A stretch of 64,000 nt of DNA from Anthonomus grandis grandis (taxonomy: Eukaryota > Arthropoda > Insecta > Coleoptera > Curculionidae): positions 29,407,100 to 29,471,099 of the forward strand of contig NC_065554.1 in assembly GCF_022605725.1 (NCBI RefSeq), read 5' to 3'. The translations under genes were made by a program, and so were the position numbers. Each line of letters begins with the position of its first letter. Position 1 is the first letter of the stretch. Below the pieces are notes generated by a model. The model made no database searches. It had not been told where the DNA came from and saw only the letters and a list, made by a program, of their open reading frames with translations. Of the stretch, positions 37,063 to 51,076 are shown in pieces.

Positions 37063-38985
37063 AAATAAAAAATTCCAAACTTTAAAGATCGATATCTCAG
37101 CATCTATAAGCACTATCTGGAAAATTTCAAAGATTTTAACTAAGTTTTATCCTTCCGAATTAAATGAGATCATCCGCAACTATCGTGGCCTTAATCAACA
37201 ATTTATAAACGACATTTAAGGACGTTCATATAAAAAACCGCACTGAACCCTCATTGAATAACTCTAGCCAACAAAAAAAAGGAAATCTACATAAAGCTTC
37301 TTGCCGTTCAGACCTAGTATATGTACGAAATTTAATCCGAAACATCAAGCCATAAATTGGCAACGTTCGCAAAAGTAAAAGGGAGCAGAGTTGCCTACAA
37401 ACTGGCGAATTTGAATTTAAATCCGTTTTGTCTTCGTCTTAACAGATCTCACCTGCCTGGAAATATCCACTACGCGCTCGAATAAGATTAAATTATGTTT
37501 CGCGTTTCCTCTCGTGATTGAAATATTTCGTCATTTATCACGGTCGTGATATTAGATGCAACGATTTGTGCGGGCATAATTTAATAACATACGACGCACA
37601 ATTATGTTTTTATTGATGAAGGTAAATAGACTTTAGAAGTGTTTTGACAACAACGATAAGTTTGCGAGTGTTCTGATCCCTTTTAAGGATAAAATGACGT
37701 GCAAACTTGTATTCCATTAACTCCTGTTTGTTCCTGATATTTTAACATGTTGACTTTGGGTGCAAGGGAGGCAACTTTTTGAATAAATTGGGTTCTTAAG
37801 GGTTGTCAATTGTTGTCATAGGCTTTGAATTTATGGAAAAAGAACCCTTAGTTTTCCCATAATCGTTTTTACTTTTGTCCTCTTAAAAATAGTACAAAAA
37901 ATATTGCATTAATAATATTATCCCTTTGAAAATAGCCTAAAATCCCACATAAAAGAATATTAATATAACCCTATTGTTCGTATCACGATAAAACGTCCGA
38001 ATATAAAACGAAAAAAAAAGGTTTTTAGTTATTTAAAAATTAAATCTACCTGTCAACGTTATTTATCTGCTAAAAGTGCTGCAATTTCTGGTTAAAATTT
38101 CATTATTGCCATCCACGTTGTCAATAGGAACTTTTCCAAAAATGAAACAAAAAAAAAACATAATAATGGACATTTATTAAATTAATATTGAAAAGTAACA
38201 TGTGAAATATGGATAATTGGGTGGCATATGTTGGGTTTAAATAACGATTCATTTCGGTGGAAAATGATTTGACACGTCGGGTAAATTAAATTGTAATTAA
38301 TTAATTAATTGATTTGGTGGATTGCTGATGAACGAGTTAATTAAAAGAGACGATATAGATAAATAGAAAATGATTATGCAGTTGGAGTTGGTTGTTTTAG
38401 ATGGGACATCCTATATATTAGATATTAGTTATGTTTTGTTTATTTTAATATAAAAGACTTCTTATTTTTTAAAGTAAATACCTAAGTTAACCATAGTGTA
38501 TAATGAACACCCTATTTATTTTTGAATATTTGGATTTTTGACGTTGACATTTTGAAGTAATATTTGTTGTTTTTCAAGGTTTAGATGTCGATGTTTAGGA
38601 TTTAACGTAATTTTCATCAACAGGCACAGCATAAACAAATAAAAAATAAATAGTTAATTACAATTCAAAGGACCAACTCCCATACTGTCAAATTTGACAC
38701 TCACGTTAGTGTGTATGTATTATGCATAATAATGGAAACAAGACGCACTTAGATTAAAAGTGTATAAGGGGTGGCTTTTGAGTTATGTGGAATTTTTAGG
38801 AAAAATTGTTTTTTGAAGAAATTATGATTTTCCTGTACCTTGTATATGTATCTTTAAAAAAATACTGAAATAGATATAAGGTTTTTTAGCAGGATAAGTA
38901 TTATTAATTTTCTGAAGGCACGGTTTTCTTGGCATGGATATTTTATTAATTTTTTGAAAAGAAAAGTGTTTTTTTAAAAAATTAA
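37063..38985. other. non-repetitive DNA, no gene seen
   Basis: No exon is supported. 37,380-37,600 is GC-richer and could be conserved non-coding sequence. The remainder is AT-rich and featureless. Confidence 0.45.
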
Positions 38986-41900
38986 CTCTTGCTTCACAAA
39001 AGTTGTGTTCAATTAATGCCCATTTTAAAGCTGCGTTCCAACTCTCTTTTTTGGTTTCAGAGATATGAGCAGTTTGTCCCTAAGCATTTCTAAAGCTGTA
39101 ATTTTTCAGTTTTCAAACCAAATTTCCTCATTTTTCAATTTTTTTGGGAAAAACGTTGAAATACGTATTTAATAATTTTCTTAGAGGAAGCTCTATATAA
39201 GCTAGTTCAAAATTTCATGTCTTTATCTTTCTTAGTTTAAGAAGATACAAATATGTTATCCCTATAAATTAATTAAAAAATGTTTTCAATTTATTTACAT
39301 TATAAAAGCTGTATCTAAATTTTTAAAATTTAAGAAAAAATAAGTTAAATTTCGTTTTTCAGTTATAGGCAATAAGTCACTTTTTTGAAAAGAAAAAATA
39401 ATTTTCTCTCTCAATTTATGGTTTAAACAATAATTTTTCATATAAAAATATAATATCTTATTCTTGGAAATATACAGGGTGTGTTACCAAGGTGTACGGC
39501 TAAGATAGCGCCTTAACTATACGAGGTAGAATAAAAAGTTCTACAGCAAAGTTGTAGGGTTGACAAAAACCTACGAACTAAAAATATTTTTATGTATACT
39601 GGGTGTGTCACAAAAAAGTTACTACAAAATATGATTTTTTTTTAAATGGTACGCCTTGTCTATTATGGTACTAAAATGTGAGGCAAAAAGAGTACTTTAC
39701 TTTGGTATATACTTTGGTATATAAGTTTGCCCTAGAATAACTGTGGTACAAGTTTCATAGGCGCAGAATAAATTTTAAGTTAATTATGATTTTTTAAACG
39801 AACCCTCTAGAAGGCAAAAAATAACATAAAAAAAAATAATTATAAAAAAAAAATATTTTTAGTTCGTAGGTTTTTGTCAACCCTACAACTTTGCTGTACC
39901 TTAGCCGTACACCTTGTTGGCACACCCTGTAAGCCATCAATAAATAAATCCTGAAATAAAATCAAGACTTAATTATTTCAAATGACTGGAAAATATTAGA
40001 AAATTATTTCCAATTTATAGCAAAAAAAGGCAATAATCCAAAATCATGGAATAAATAAAAAAATAATTTCATATATTGATGGAAAATGTAAGAATTTTCC
40101 CAAAAATCTTGATATAAAATAAAAAAATATTTCAAAGTTTTAAAAATTTAGAATAAAATAAAAAAAATTAACTTAAAATCCTGGAATAAAATCTACACTT
40201 AATTCAAATGATTGGAATATAAAAAATTATTTGGAATTAAGCGTTAACTACATACAAGTTATATATATTTTTTTTGCCTATTTTCCAGAAAACTTTACCT
40301 GTACTTTTTAAACTATGGACAATTTGCCGCTTTTTTGAAAAAATTAATTTTTGGGTTAAAAATTATTTGGTGCTTTACATCCTGTATATATTTGGCATTC
40401 ATTCGTGGTTTTTGAGTTCTTTGTTTTATTTTTTAACTTTTGCTTCATGCCCTTTTTTTTTGAAAAAATCCGCAAAAATTGTGTTCAATTAATGTCTATT
40501 TTAAAGCTGCGTTCCATAATTCAGTTTTCAAACCAAATTTCCTCATTTTTACAATTTTTTTGGGGAAAGCGCTGAAATACGTAAATAATAATTTTATTAG
40601 AGAAAGCTATGTTCCAAATCTCATGTCTCTATCTTTTTTAGTTTTAGAGATATAAATATTTTGTCCCTAGAAATTATTTTTTTTTTAAATTTTCAAGCGT
40701 AATTTCTACACTTTGTAATAGTTTTATGACAAAATAGGCATTCAAAGAAACTGTGTTTCAATTTTCAAACCTCTACCTTGCTTAATTCCATAAATATGAG
40801 CAATTTATTGTTTCTAGGAGTTTAATTTTTTTCAAGTTATTTTTTCAACTTACAAGGCTTATTTGTACATGTTTTATTAAAAAAATTAAAACGTTGATAT
40901 GTATCTAATGATTTTATTATTGGAAGCTGTTTTCAGTATATCCCCTCTTATATACAAAGCTATAAAAAAAAACAAGTTTCTATACAAGCCCAATAGAATG
41001 AGATCCAAATATACTAGTCTAAAGAGTGTAAAAATTAACAAAATATTAGATGAGTCAAGCCTAATAATTAATTAAAATTGTATGATATTAACAAAATTCA
41101 CGAGATATTAGTCCAGTCAAAATAAGTAGAGAAAAAATGAAAGTTTACAATAATTCAGGGAAAGTTGAAAATTTACATAGATGTTAAAAATAGTATTACA
41201 AATAAAATGGCAAAAATCTCCATCGATCCTCCTTGGGCTAAAAATTTTATTCAAGGTCAAACGTCAAAAATATTGGTTTATATTATTGCAAATCCAAAAT
41301 TTATTTTGACTAGGCTATATACATATATAGAATAGGGTAAATAAAAAAATTCTGCGGTTAAAATTGGGTAAAACATTTAAATTTATTTGCAACAGCGACT
41401 CATTAACACAGATATATATAAGTCAAAACAATTACATTAAAATCATTCACGATATTTTATAAGGAGAAAATTATAAACCTTTAAAGACGATTTTTGGAAA
41501 ACTAGAGGCACTTTCTTTATAATTTTAACGACCGTGACACACTTTTGCCTTTGAAAGTCTAAAGGAATCATCTGGAGGATTGTTGGTACCTCATCTAGAT
41601 TTTATAGTTAAAAAGGCGTGAAATAAACCTGTAATTTAAGAACTCATAAACTAGGTGTTCAATTTATTTACATTATAAATGCTGCATATAAATTTTTAAT
41701 ATTTGAGGCGTAGTTTTTGAGTTATAGGTCACTTTTTTGGAAAGAAAAAATTAATAAATCCTGAAATTAAATCAAGAATTAATTATTTCAAAGGCCTGGA
41801 AAATATGAGAAAATTATTTCCGATTCTTAGCAAATATAGGCATTAATCAAAAATTATGATATAAATAAAACTGAGATGGATTATATCAAAATCTTGATAT

Positions 41901-42650
41901 AAAATAAAAAAATATTCCAAAGGTTAAAAAATTTCGAATAAAATTAAAAAATTACTTAAAATGCCTGGAAGGTATGGAAAATTATTTTTAATAGAGATGA
42001 AGACTTAAAATCCTGAAATAATATCAAACACGTAAATCAAATAATTGGAATATAAAAAATTATTTGGAATTTTAAGCCTTAACTACATACAAGTTATATA
42101 TATATATATTTTTACCTATTTTCCAGAAAATTTTACCTGTACTTTTTGGATTATGGACAATTTGTCGCTTTTTTGAAAAAATTAATTTTTGGGTTAAAAA
42201 TTATTTGGTGCTTTACATCCTGTATATATTTGGCATTCATTCGTGGTTTTTGAGTTATTTGTTTTATTTTTTAACTTTTGCTTCATGCCCTGTTTTTTTT
42301 TTAAAAAATCCGCAAAAATTGTGTTCAATTAATGTCCATTTTAAAGCTGCGTTTCATAATTCAGTTTTCAAACCAAATTTTCTCATTTTTAATTTTTTTG
42401 GGGAAAACGCTGAAATACGTTTAGAAATTAATTTTTCTTAAATTTTCAAGTGTAATTTCTACTCATTGTAAAAGTCTTATGACAAAATAGGCATTCAAAG
42501 AAGCTGTGTTCCAATTTTTAAACCTCTATCTTGCTTGATTCCGGAAATATGAGCAATTTATTGTTCCTAGGAATTTAGTTTTTATTTTAAGTTGTTTTTC
42601 AACTTACAAGGCTTATTTCTACATGTTTTATTTTAAAAAATGTAATGAGT
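38986..42650. repeat. segmental direct repeats (three partial copies)
   Basis: 40,255-40,870 and 42,085-42,650 are close copies about 1.83 kb apart. They share 'ttttccagaaaa', 'gtgctttacatcctgtatat', 'tttggcattcattcgtggtt' and 'aattaatgtctattttaaag' type text. A more diverged copy is at 38,995-39,300. The intervening 40,980-42,080 is matched in inverted orientation at 47,520-49,330. Short frames of 60-80 codons inside are shared only because the DNA is duplicated. Confidence 0.85.
39475..39929. mobile_element. 455-bp MITE with long inverted repeats and TA duplication
   Basis: The element begins CAGGGTGTG and ends with its complement, flanked by TA at 39,473-39,474 and 39,930-39,931. The inverted repeats continue for ~85-120 bp: 'aaggtgtacggctaag', 'tacagcaaagttgtaggg' and 'acctacgaactaaaaatatt' are present in both arms. 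The left arm has about 35 extra bases. No coding capacity is visible. The related segments at 41,758 and 47,930-48,720 lack it, giving empty sites. TA duplication suggests a Tc1/mariner-type helper. Confidence 0.88.
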
Positions 42651-42724
42651 TTATTAAAGGAAGTTGTTTTCAATATATCCCTATATATTCCTTTTTATGT
42701 ACAAAGCTATAAAAAAAATAATAA

Positions 42725-43378
42725 TAAAAAAACACTTATAAAAGTTCCTGATGCATGGATTTTTATGATTTGTTCGGTGAACTCTGAAGAACATTCCAGA
42801 GAATCTTTTAAAGCAAAAATCAAAGAAATCTAAGCATTAGAAGTGGAGTTATGACACAAGTCACCTGTAACTGACATTCTCCTAGACATGATTTTCAAAA
42901 AGTTAAATAAAAAAGCCCCTGATGCATGGATTTCCGTAATTTTTCACCGAACTTTGAAGAACATTCCAGAGAATCTTTTAAAGCAAAAATCAAAAAAATC
43001 TAAGCATTAGAAGTGCAATTATGACTCATGTTATCTGTAACTGCCATTTCTCGTAGACATGAGTTTCAAAACGGTGAATAAAAAAACTCCCAATGCATGG
43101 ATTTTTATGATTTGTTTAGTGAACCCTGAAGAACATTCCTGAGAATCTTTTAAAGCAAAAATCAAAGAAATCTAAGCATTAGAAGTGAAGTTATGACACA
43201 AGTCACCTGTAACTGCCATTTCTCGTAGACATGAGGTTCAAAAAGTTGAATAAAAAAGTTCCTGATGCATGGATTTTTATGATTTGTTTAGTGAACTCTG
43301 AAGAACATTCCTGAGAATCTTTCAAAGCAAAAATCAAAGAAATCTAAGGATTAGAAGTGCAGTTATGACTCAAATTAA
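42725..43378. repeat. 171-bp tandem repeat, about 3.8 units
   Basis: 'gatgcatggattttt' or a variant begins at 42,750, 42,921, 43,092 and 43,264. Shared blocks include 'gaagaacattcc', 'gagaatcttttaaagcaaaa' and 'tctaagcattagaag'. The repeat is separate in sequence from the other satellites. Confidence 0.92.
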
Positions 43379-43942
43379 AAATAAATGAAAATGAAATAAA
43401 CATGAAAAATTAAAAATAAATTATAAATTAAATATAAGATATAAAAAATTAACATTATTAAAATAATAATGAGTTAAAACTGTAAATATAAAAAAAAACA
43501 ATAAAACATGATGAAAATCAAGCCAGAGGAATAAAAATAAAATCAGGAAATCACAGATACGATAAAACAGCTCTTAAACCGGTTCACACCATCACAGTCC
43601 TTACTATTAGCTGGTAATCTATTAAATCAATTAATTTTATTTAAGACATAATTAGATAACTGAAAAACCTTTGGATTTACAGTAAAACCCTTATTTTAGT
43701 TTTCAAAATTGTATTTGGATTTTTATAAAAACACGACATACTTTTTTTAGATCTACCGTAAAACTTGTGGTAACATTTTTTTAAAAATAAATTCAACATC
43801 AATAAAATCCGTACATCAGTTTCTGATTTATTACTAAATTACGCTAAATTTCTTCTTTCTGAAAAAAAAAATACTCACAATACCATCTTGTTATACTATA
43901 AATAATATTCCGGCAAGACTAACCGGTTTACAGGGACTATTT
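43379..43942. other. A-rich DNA, no gene seen
   Basis: 43,380-43,520 is very A-rich. 43,600-43,870 shares phrases such as 'tggatttttataaaaa' and 'agatctaccgtaaaa' in inverted sense with the two ~190-bp repeats at 49,330-49,690. No coding signal is seen. Confidence 0.45.
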
Positions 43943-44068
43943 CTAGGGAGTTGAGTTTGTTCGACAGTCTTGATTTAAAAGTTCTAAACAACAAGAACAA
44001 CTCCCTAGATCTGATAGGTTCCAGAAACCCTGTTAAATTTAAATGATGTAAAAAAAAGAACCTATCAG
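43943..44068. repeat. two adjacent perfect 11-bp inverted repeats
   Basis: 'ctagggagttg' (43,943-43,953) pairs with 'caactccctag' (43,998-44,008). Two bases later 'ctgataggttc' (44,011-44,021) pairs with 'gaacctatcag' (44,058-44,068). The loops are 44 and 36 nt. A minus-strand 73-codon frame across it has no recognised domain. It could be part of a transposon end or a structured RNA. Confidence 0.8.
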
Positions 44069-45470
44069 GCCGGCTTCGTGGGTTCTCTGTATGGTCAATT
44101 GTCTCAGTCACACTCACTCACTCAGTAGTGATTAACTTAATTTAATTTAAATAGGGTGTTTATTAAAGTTAATTTCCTACTTTATCAGAGACAATGAGTT
44201 AAAGTTGTAAAGCAAACAAAATCTGGTAAGTAAACATACATGATGGATTTAAAAAACAAAAGTGAAAACTCCGATGTATGATGATGCTCCGATAGGAGAG
44301 AAACACGTGTAGCGTTTATAATTATATATATTTAATTAGACCGTGATTTGGAGCTTTTACTTTTGTTTTTTGTTTGGTCTCTTGAAGAAAAATGGAGGAT
44401 ATGTTTCTACTAGATGATTTGATCACCAAAAAAGTGTACGGGATATTGCATACGTTAAGACAATATTCCCAATTTTAATTGAACATTTATGAGTTATACG
44501 AGGCAAGTCTATGAATAAATATTTAAACAAAAGATAATACATTGAATAAAAAGTATAAATAAACCTAGTGATATTCAGCCTTAAACGCATACACTATATA
44601 ACGGACCGTAAGGGGGAAAAATGGTCCCATTTTTCATTTGGGATTACGTCCGATCCATTTTTTGTTATTTTCCAGGGGTCTGCTTATTCTTTTTTTCTTT
44701 TGTTTGCAGGTTTTCTGGTTTGATAAAGTGGAATTTATGGTTGGGCCGGCCAGATAGCCGCACAACTCTATAATACCTTCAATAATATATTTTACATTTA
44801 TTTACTGCATGTAAAAAGAGTAGGAGCATATTTTCCTTAAAATTTGATGCACTAAAAGAGAATTTAATCAAAGAAACTCGTTTAATTATTCACAACTAAA
44901 CAGCATTCAAAATCGCTTCCAAGCAGGCTTAAAATAAAACTTCGGAGTTCCGCTATCTCAGCTCTTTCTTCCTCCCACTTGTGTATTTTATGAAATTATT
45001 AAAGCGAGAAGGCATCATTGTTTTACTAAAAGACAATAGATACGTTTAAGACGGTAAGTTTCTAATGATTATTATGTCTCGCTGTTTCTAATTCAACTTT
45101 CTGTCGGGTTTAATTATCATTTTGTATGCAAATAACGGCTTTATGGTGTTAATTGAGTATTAAAAGTTTACCGGTTATTTTGGGAAGTTTGTTTGGTTTT
45201 TGAGTATTATGGGAAAGTCAAATACTAGGATATTAATGTATACATACATCGTTCGGCATTTTTTTTTAATTTACACCGTATAAAGAAAAAATTTAATTTT
45301 TGTCTAAAAAAGACTTCTTGTAAAGGAATTTTTGCAAAAATGTAGGTTGGGTAATAATAACAATTTTTTTATAGAATTTGCTTTAAAGTATTTGACCAAC
45401 ATGCTAAAGAAATTAGAAACTCAATGGTTTTTCCAAGTTACAAATTTTAATAAATACATTTTTCTTGTGT
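44069..45470. other. non-repetitive DNA, no gene seen
   Basis: No exon, RNA gene or transposon end could be supported. Short homopurine and T-rich patches only. Confidence 0.45.
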
Positions 45471-45693
45471 CATTGTATGTCCTCAAGCATTTGGAGTGGA
45501 GACATCTAAAGTTAAAAATTATTTAAGATCCAGGTATTTTAAGAGTATTAAAATTTCGTAGTTTATGTACGTTAAAAATGCCTTCCTTAAAAATTCCTTT
45601 CGTAGTTATATAATAAGAAAATGAAAAAAGTCAGAAATCTGAAGTCTTTAAAATTATTCGAAAATTAAAAAAAAAAAATTAATTCTTGGTTAT

Positions 45694-47005
<1,312 letters not shown>

Positions 47006-47190
47006 ATTAAGGAATGCATGTTCCTGTTGGAGTGGAGACATTTAAAGTTAAAAATTATTTAAAATCCAGGCATTTTAAGAGTATTAAAATTTCGTTGTTA
47101 ATGTACGTTAAAAATGCCTTCCTTAAAAATTCCTTTCGTAGTTATATACTAAGAAAATGAAAAAAGTCAGAAGTTAATTAAAGTCATTAA

Positions 47191-47936
47191 ATATTGTATT
47201 TCTTCCAATGAAATATATAATGAAAAAAATTATTCCAGGCATTTAAAGCTTAAAAATTATTTTAAACAACATACTAAAACATATATAAACGCCAGGGAAA
47301 AAATTGAAAATCACTATTGAAATGAAAGATAATTTAAAAATTAAAAAAATATGTCCAGACATTTAAATCATGAAAATAAAAATACACCGTCGAAATTTGC
47401 GTACAACTTCTAAATTTTAATTAATTAAATGTTGCTTTTAATATTTTTTCGAAAAATATCCAGGGTAGCATTAATTTTTTGAAAAAATTAAAAAAAAAAT
47501 GTTATTTTCGAAGGTGTCTAGAACCAAATATGTACAAGATGTAAAGCGAAAAATGGTCCATAACTCAAAAACTACAACTAAAATTTTCTTTAAAAAAAAT
47601 ATATATAGCTTTTATATTTAGGCAACCCTTAAAATTCCTAATATTTTTTTATATTCCAATCATTTGATTTACGTGTTGATTATATTCCAGGATTTTAAGT
47701 CATTGTCTCCTTCTCTATTAAATAATAATTTTTTGGATACCTTTCAGGCATTTTGAGTAATTTTTTGATTTTATTCTAAATTTTTTAATCCTTGAAATAT
47801 TTTTTTATTTTATATCAAGATTTTGGGTGAATTCTTACATTTTCCAAAAATTGCATGTAATTATTCACATTTTCCATCAATATATGAAATTATTTTTTTA
47901 TTTATTTTATAATTTTTAAGTTTATTTCAGGATTTA
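47191..47936 (-). repeat. right arm, part 1, of the inverted segmental duplication
   Basis: About 47,520-47,936 read on the minus strand parallels 41,760-42,225: 'aaaatattccaatcattt'-type text, 'tattttatatcaagatttt' and 'ggatttatt' correspond. 47,190-47,520 is AT-rich with an 'attccaggcattta' word at about 47,237. Confidence 0.7.
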
Positions 47937-48664
47937 TTTATTTATATCTTATTTTTCTAAGAATGATATTTTACATTGCCTCTTTAGATTTACTTACTAA
48001 AACTAGATTGCAAAAAATTACAAATACTTGTCGTAGATGTGTTTGCGGAATAAAAAAGTATGATCATGTTTCTGAAAAACTGGTTAAGCTAGAATGGCTT
48101 AAAGTTGATAAATTGCATATATATGCCTATTCAATTTTTATATACCGACTAATTCTTTCCACATCACCCCAATATCTCTATGATAAACTTGAATATCGCT
48201 ATAATGCCCATAACGTTGCCTTAAGATACAGTCATAGATTTAGTATACCTCATTTTCGTCACGCATTTTTTAAGAATAGTTTCCTCATACATCTCTCCAT
48301 CTATCTATAACTCGCTAAATGACAACTTTAAGAATATAAGCCTATTGAAGTTCAAGAAATCGATTAAAACCTTTCTTCTATCAAGTGAATAGTTACTATC
48401 TGCTAAGTGTGTTGTATTTCTTATAATTGGTTGTTTTAAATATGTGACTCACGAATATCGGTCACGTTAAAAATGTTATTTACCTGCTTAATAATACTTT
48501 ATTTTATAAGTGTTGTTGCATGTTAGATTTAATTTAATTTTAATCTTTCGCTTTTTTTTTATTATGTTTCTCTATGTTAGACTTAGTTAATGGTTAAGTA
48601 GAGTAGCTATGTAAAGCTAAACTTTGCCTTTTTTTGTCAAACATATGTTTACAAGGATAAAGAC

Positions 48665-48708
<44 letters not shown>
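47937..48708 (+). mobile_element. 5'-truncated LINE, plus strand, with (ATT)n tail
   Basis: The frame at 47,963-48,310 encodes TRLQKITNTCRRCVCGIKKY and DHVSEKLVKLEWLKVDKLHI. A frame change then gives SIYNSLNDNFKNISLLKFKK and SIKTFLLSSE with a stop at about 48,390. This is the usual C-terminal region after the LINE reverse transcriptase. The 3' UTR ends in 'aaagacatttattattatt' with a tail to 48,708. The element splits the right arm of the inverted duplication, whose text resumes at 'tgaaaaatagttg'. Confidence 0.85.
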
Positions 48709-48709
<1 letters not shown>

Positions 48710-49330
48710 ATGAAAAATAGTTGTTTCAACCATAAATTGGGAGAAAATTATTTTTTCTTTGCAAAAAAGTGACCAATTGACTATAACTCAAAAACTACGC
48801 CTTAATTTTTTTAAATTTATATACAGCTTTTATAATGTAAATAAATTGAATACCTAGTTGTTTATTTCACGCTTTTTTAACTGTAAAATCTAGATGAGGT
48901 ACCAACAATCCTCCAGATGATTCCTTTGGATTTTTAAAGGCAAAAGAGTGTCATAGTTGTTAAAATTAAAAAGAAAGAGCCACTAGTTTTCCCATAATCG
49001 TCTTTCAAAGTTTATAATTTTGTTCCTCATAAAATATCGTGAATGATTTTAATGTAATTATTCTGACTTATATCTGTGTTAATGAGTCGCTGTTGCGAAT
49101 AAATTTAAGGGTTTTACCCAATTTAAGCCGCAGAACTTTTTTATTTGCCCTATTTTATATGTGTATATCCCACTGTAAATTTTACAATTGTTATGTTATG
49201 TTTATATGTTATACAATTTTAATTAGTAATTAATAGCTTTCAATCATCCAATATTTGTTTCCTTTTTACCCTCCCTAGGTTAGTATATCTGTATTTTATT
49301 CTATTAGGCTTGTATAGAAAAAACTTGTTT
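48709..49330 (-). repeat. right arm, part 2, of the inverted segmental duplication
   Basis: Read on the minus strand it matches 40,980-41,760: the 'gaggattgttggtacctcat' block, 'aatcatctggagg', 'cacgatattttat' and 'gactcattaacacagatata' are all present in order. The open frame at 49,039-49,233 is incidental. Confidence 0.88.
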
Positions 49331-50175
49331 TTCTAAAATATTCTTAATAATATAAAATATATGATGTTTTTATAAAAATCAAAAAGTAATATAAGGATTT
49401 TATTAATTTTAGATTTATTGGAAAGCTGCTAAAAGCGTTTACAAAAAATGTTATTACAGTTTTTACTGTAGATCCAAATACTTGAGTTAAATGAGTGTTA
49501 ATGAGTTATTCAATTATTTTTGAAATAAAAAAGGTTATATCGTATTTTTATAAAAATCTAAGTAATTTATAAAATAATGCAGGGATTTTATTGATATTAA
49601 TTTTATTCGAAAGCTACTAAAAGCCTTTACAAAAAAACAAAATAATACAAATTTTACCGTACTGGACTAAGAATCCTTGAAAAAAATAATTTCTTATCAA
49701 ACAATTATTACTTATTACAAAAGACAAAATTTTAATTTGAAATTATGGTAAAATATTTAATTTGTAATTAAATAATTTATAAAAAATCTGTTTTCTTCAA
49801 ATTCAGGTCAATCAACCACTCTTCAATTACTCTTCTAAGAATCCTTAAATCAATATAGATAATTAGATAAATATCTCAGCAGTCATTTTTTTTAATAAGA
49901 TAATGTTACTAACCAATCCATCATTTTTTTACTTTTTCCATAAACCACCCATGAGATTGTATACTATTACAGATTTTATATATTATTATGGTAGCAGCTT
50001 CTAACGTAAATAACTTTTTTTGTAATACATTTAGTACCTCATGAGCATTTATTATATGAAATATCGAATCTGTTTATGGGCACTTTGACTATCAGTAATT
50101 CTACAAATACCACTTTTATTATCATTCTTACTGTTTCTGTAACATCAAGAAATGCTGGTTACAAATTTGTATACG
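49331..50175. other. AT-rich DNA with two ~190-bp repeats, no gene
   Basis: 49,370-49,470 and 49,550-49,640 repeat 'aaggattttattaatttta' and 'aaagctgctaaaagcgttta' type text. The rest to 50,175 is featureless. Confidence 0.5.
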
Positions 50176-50270
50176 AAACGCCTGGACTACAAAATGCATC
50201 ACGTGGCGTATACCCGTCTCTCTCGCGCTCACGGTCTGTTGTGCCTAGCGTTACATTAGTCCAGGCGTTT
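50176..50270. repeat. 95-bp GC-rich segment with 14-bp inverted ends
   Basis: 'aaacgcctggacta' (50,176-50,189) is the exact reverse complement of 'tagtccaggcgttt' (50,257-50,270). The 67 bp between them is about half G+C, far above the surroundings, and contains 'cacgtggcgtatacccg' and 'gtctgttgtgcctagcgtta'. It could be a tiny mobile element, a transposon end or a structured element. I do not recognise it. Confidence 0.75.
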
Positions 50271-50959
50271 TTAAGAAAAATTTTGAAGATATTTCAATAA
50301 TAATAATATTATGTGACAAAAAATTAATTAAGAGAAAAATCGGATATAAAGATAAGAATGCGATGAAAACAATGTATATTACATTTAATTGACTTAAAGG
50401 GTTTTCACTTCAAATATATTATCGAGAATTGTGGTGCGCATGATATTCCAATGACGCATTAAATTTGATGTATTTCCGAAGCTTTTGATTATGACGAGTG
50501 TTTTAATTCACACCTTAACGAACGGTAAAAATTCCTTAAAACATTTACTTTATAAAGTTACAATTTATTTAAGAATATTTGAACACTAACTAAAACAGTC
50601 AGTTCATATGACAAGGAATCTCAAAAAAAACCCTGCTGAGATAAATATTTATCCTAGCAATGATTTTAAGAATGTATAATACCATCAATGTTAAAAGACG
50701 TTCAGAATATATCACAGCAGTGATTTTTCATCTAAAAATGGTAAGGAGTTTAAATAAGTAGTTTGTTAATTCCAGGCCGACTAAAAAAAAACTCCTTTTA
50801 CAGTAAATCACAGCTGAAATAGAAATTATACCTATATAATATTTTAATCTATATATATTTTGAAAATGTAAATACCATAATTTACCAAATATCCGAAAAA
50901 TTTGCCTGGCATTTTTAAGCACTTAAAGAAAACAACAAGATCGTCAAAAACACGAAAAT

Positions 50960-51076
50960 TTAATCAGTAAGATGAGGCAGCCTCTTATAAATAAAATCCA
51001 TAAAGTCCACCGTGCTGACTTGCCCGGAATTCCTCTCGGATAACGTCGCTTCTCCCATATCGCCCCCATGGAAACT
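50960..51076 (-). CDS. HEAT-repeat gene, terminal exon 9
   Basis: Acceptor 'ctatcccgacag' after an 87-bp intron. It encodes SFHGGDMGEATLSERNSGQV and STVDFMDFIYKRLPHLTD, then TAA at 50,960-50,962. The short helix at the very C-terminus is plausible as a conserved tail. No polyadenylation signal was identified with confidence. Confidence 0.82.
   Translation of the reverse strand, partial: SFHGGDMGEATLSERNSGQVSTVDFMDFIYKRLPHLTD

Noticed and set aside
42205..42441. Frame beginning MVLYILYIFGIHSWF, similar to one at 40,274
   Set aside because: Similarity reflects a direct DNA duplication; neither has a start context, homology or conserved length.
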